The notes under the pieces were generated by a model. The model was not told the origin of the DNA. It made no database searches and was given only the letters and a program-made list of their open reading frames with translations. From the NCBI GenBank assembly GCA_003555385.1, contig PWHO01000315.1, positions 1 through 9,219 on the forward strand: a stretch of 9,219 nt of DNA, read 5' to 3'. Origin of the DNA: Bacteroidales bacterium (lineage in GTDB: Bacteria; Bacteroidota; Bacteroidia; Bacteroidales; UBA7960). Shown here one piece after another: positions 7,261-9,219 of this stretch. The position numbers and the translations under genes were made by a program. How positions within the stretch are numbered: the first letter of the stretch is position 1; the number at the start of each line of letters is the position of its first letter.

Positions 7261-8315
7261 CTGGAAAACTCTGCCTCGGCACAATTAAGCGGGTCACAAC
7301 ACACCTGGCAAACCCTTCTGTGGGCCACATAGCGATCCAGCTCAATGTCCGCACTCAGAAAATCTTCGCCCAGGGGCTCCTCCCTGATCAGGTCGGTACT
7401 TAAATATTTTTTGTTGTCGTCGGGAAAGATGGTCACCACCACTTTGTCATCGCCCAGCATATTCTGCAACTTCACTGCACCCAGGAAGTTTGCCCCCGAA
7501 GAGATTCCCACACCCAGACCCAGCCGCGAAGATAACTTCTGGGCCATCAGAATGGCATCGCCGTCATCCACCCCGATCACCTCATCGAGATCATTCAGTG
7601 CCAGTATGGGTGGGATAAATTCATCCGAAATCCCCTGAATCCTGTGTTTACCCACCTTACAGCCGGTTGAAAGCGTGGGCGAATTCGATGGTTCCAGGGG
7701 ATAGATTCTCACGGGTTCATGCATCTCCTTAAGGAAGCGCCCCGCACCCATCACCGTGCCTCCGGTTCCCACTCCGGCCACAAATGCATCTGGAATCAAC
7801 CCTTTGTATTTTAACTGGTACCAAATCTCCGGGCCAGTGGTCTGGTAATGGGCCTCCACATTGTCGGCATTGGAAAACTGCCGCGGAAGAAACACATTCG
7901 GGTCATTGGCTGCCAGTTCCTCTGCCAGGTCAATTGACTTGAGAAACCCGCCGGCTTCCCTGCTTACCAGCTCAATGTGTGCCCCCAGGCTCTTAATGAG
8001 ATTGATTCGCTCGATACTCAGCCAATCGGGCATAAAAATGGTCACAGGGTGCCCCAACGCCCTTCCCACAGCCGAAAAGGATATCCCGGTGTTTCCACTG
8101 GTGGCTTCCACAATCAGGTCTCCCATTTTGATCTGGCCTTCATCATAAGCTTTTTTCAGGATAAAATAGGCAATGCGGTCTTTGATGCTGCCGGAAAGAT
8201 TGAGGTGTTCGGCCTTGGCAAAGATGGTCCGCTCTTTGCCCTGGTAGCGGTATAAGATCCTGAGCAAGGGGGTATTCCCGATAAGCGGACGTATACCTGA
8301 TACACGATTGTTCAT
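7224..8315 (-). CDS. PLP-dependent cysteine synthase / cystathionine beta-synthase family enzyme with Cys-rich C-terminus
   Basis: This is a cytosolic fold-type II PLP enzyme, probably adding sulfide or another thiol to an activated serine (beta-replacement, as in cysteine synthesis). At 363 aa it is longer than typical CysK or CysM (about 300). The Schiff-base lysine is K45 in GSIKDR, the substrate-binding loop is EATSGNTG (70-77), and PRQFSNADNVEAHYQTTGPEIW-like sequence starts at 144. The phosphate loop GTGGT is 183-187, GISSGA is 270-275 and YLSTDL is 304-309. The loop usually reading GIGAGFIP is GISDEFIP (228-235), so the exact substrate is open. Residues from about 311 form an extension with C336, C339, C340, C345 and C354 and no CBS-type regulatory domain. 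It starts at ATG 8315, shortly after a weak AGAGA. Its last codons lie inside the third copy of the 40-bp repeat. Cysteine synthase, cystathionine beta-synthase and other beta-substituted alanine synthases all remain possible. Confidence 0.9.
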   Translation of the reverse strand: MNNRVSGIRPLIGNTPLLRILYRYQGKERTIFAKAEHLNLSGSIKDRIAYFILKKAYDEGQIKMGDLIVEATSGNTGISFSAVGRALGHPVTIFMPDWLSIERINLIKSLGAHIELVSREAGGFLKSIDLAEELAANDPNVFLPRQFSNADNVEAHYQTTGPEIWYQLKYKGLIPDAFVAGVGTGGTVMGAGRFLKEMHEPVRIYPLEPSNSPTLSTGCKVGKHRIQGISDEFIPPILALNDLDEVIGVDDGDAILMAQKLSSRLGLGVGISSGANFLGAVKLQNMLGDDKVVVTIFPDDNKKYLSTDLIREEPLGEDFLSADIELDRYVAHRRVCQVCCDPLNCAEAEFSSNCPRLLTKAVS

Positions 8316-8372
8316 TCTCTGGTTTTTACAAGGTATGGGTAACTGGCTGAATCATTGGCTGAAAGCCGGCTC

Positions 8373-8380
8373 CAAAAATA
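8373..8380 (-). promoter_or_regulatory. Candidate Bacteroidota -7 promoter element for the PLP enzyme
   Basis: Read on the minus strand this is TATTTTTG, an exact match to the Bacteroidota -7 consensus TAnnTTTG. It lies within the 107-bp gap (8316-8422) between the methyltransferase stop and the PLP-enzyme start, about 57 bases before the ATG. No clear TTG/TTTG -33 element is visible 19-21 bases upstream, so the call is moderate. Apart from a small AGCCGGCT palindrome downstream of the element, I see nothing else in the gap and no strong terminator. Confidence 0.42.
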
Positions 8381-8422
8381 CACATAATGTCTGATATCCC
8401 CCGGGTTCCTTAAAACACTCAA

Positions 8423-9196
8423 TTAAACATCCCCCGTACGCCTGAACTTCAGAAGCATCACATCACGGTTGCTGGGAATAATTTTGTCCAGGACCGAGGT
8501 AACAGGCAAGGTCAGCTTTTCCATTGTGATTGAAAACTGCGTAAGGGGCTCCCCCTCCTCCCGGTCGTTCCGGTTAAACAACTTTCTGATTGCCCCGCAA
8601 ACATTATAGCTTGCCTGAATGGGTAAAGACCTTGTGGTCTCAAGCTCGAATTTATTGGCCTTAAGCAGTTCTTCATAGTAAGAAACCGGTCTTCCCAAAT
8701 TGCTTTCATGCCCTTTAACTTTACTTTCTATCCTTTCAAACAACAACACGTCATCTTTGGCCACCCGGCATATTTCACTGATAAGACGTTTTAGCTGAGC
8801 CTCATTTGTGTTGTGCTGCAGCACGGTGGAGGTAAAAACAACCTCAAAAGATTTATCTGCAAATGGCAGGTCACTCCCATTGATTTTTATGACGTCGATA
8901 CCCTTTCCGGCAAGCAAACTCTTTGAAAGCAGGACCATCTGCTGTGAAATGTCGACACCGGTAATTTTCTTGCAGCCTTTCCGGTAAATGAAATCCAGAT
9001 TCCCGCCCGGCCCGGACCCGATCTCCAAAACCGTTTTCCCGGAAAAATCGATGGAGTCAATTAATTCCAGAAAGCGACGTCGCTTGTAACGGTAATACGG
9101 CTCATCATCCCCTGCAATGATTTTCAGGTCCTGCCGCGAATCAATGTTTTCTGCGACGGCATCCCAGTATGTTTCCGGATCGTAATGTTTTTTCAT
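8423..9196 (-). CDS. Class I SAM-dependent methyltransferase
   Basis: This is a soluble Rossmann-fold methyltransferase of 257 aa transferring the methyl group of S-adenosylmethionine to an unknown acceptor. Motif I is VLEIGSGPGG (56-65), the ribose-binding acidic residue is D82 in GVDIS, the adenine-contact region is NGSDLPFADKSFEVVF (106-121), and TSTVLQHN (122-129) resembles motif IV. The N-terminus MKKHYDPETYWDAVAENI and an aromatic, basic stretch (YYRYKRRRF, 34-42) before motif I are seen in UbiE/type 11-like methyltransferases. The C-terminal third (from about 165) has no motif I recognise and probably sets substrate specificity. ATG 9196 is the first usable start visible. The frame stays open to the window edge (23 bases), so a slightly longer N-terminus cannot be excluded. 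It lies upstream of the PLP enzyme on the same strand. An acceptor such as a glycan, lipid or small metabolite is only a guess. Confidence 0.88.
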   Translation of the reverse strand: MKKHYDPETYWDAVAENIDSRQDLKIIAGDDEPYYRYKRRRFLELIDSIDFSGKTVLEIGSGPGGNLDFIYRKGCKKITGVDISQQMVLLSKSLLAGKGIDVIKINGSDLPFADKSFEVVFTSTVLQHNTNEAQLKRLISEICRVAKDDVLLFERIESKVKGHESNLGRPVSYYEELLKANKFELETTRSLPIQASYNVCGAIRKLFNRNDREEGEPLTQFSITMEKLTLPVTSVLDKIIPSNRDVMLLKFRRTGDV

Positions 9197-9219
9197 ATCT
9201 AAAAGTCTGCAGCCGAACA

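Overview
The window looks like chromosomal DNA of a Bacteroidota bacterium with roughly balanced base composition. Three things suggest this: the start codons have no convincing Shine-Dalgarno sequences, an upstream region carries an exact match to the Bacteroidota -7 promoter consensus (TAnnTTTG), and the RND proteins resemble Bacteroidota efflux families as I remember them. The phylum is an inference, and I cannot name a genus.

Left part (1-7149, + strand): a tightly packed RND efflux operon. It starts with the 3' part of a periplasmic adaptor (HlyD/MFP family), whose beginning lies outside the window. One base after its stop codon comes a first RND permease (1020 aa), and 39 bases later a second, divergent RND permease (1057 aa). 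Together they describe an envelope-spanning proton-driven exporter: the permeases pump, and the adaptor links them to an outer-membrane TolC-like channel. That channel is not in the window and may be encoded upstream. Two different permeases side by side suggest either a heteromeric pump (as in MdtBC) or two pumps sharing one adaptor.

Junction (about 7084-7260): the second permease ends in a low-complexity tail encoded by a palindromic GC-rich element. Three copies of a 40-bp tandem repeat follow directly. The first copy supplies the permease stop codon. The third encodes the C-terminus and stop codon of the convergent gene on the other strand.

Right part (7224-9196, - strand): a PLP-dependent cysteine synthase/cystathionine beta-synthase family enzyme with an unusual cysteine-rich C-terminal extension, and upstream of it a class I SAM-dependent methyltransferase. 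A candidate promoter in the 107-bp gap suggests that the PLP enzyme can be transcribed separately. I see no functional link between these two genes and the efflux operon.

No tRNA, rRNA, CRISPR array, transposase or phage gene is visible, and no gene-free stretch is longer than 107 bp. I did not find a clearly new system. The most unusual parts are the 40-bp repeat at the convergent junction, the paired permeases, and the Cys-rich tail.
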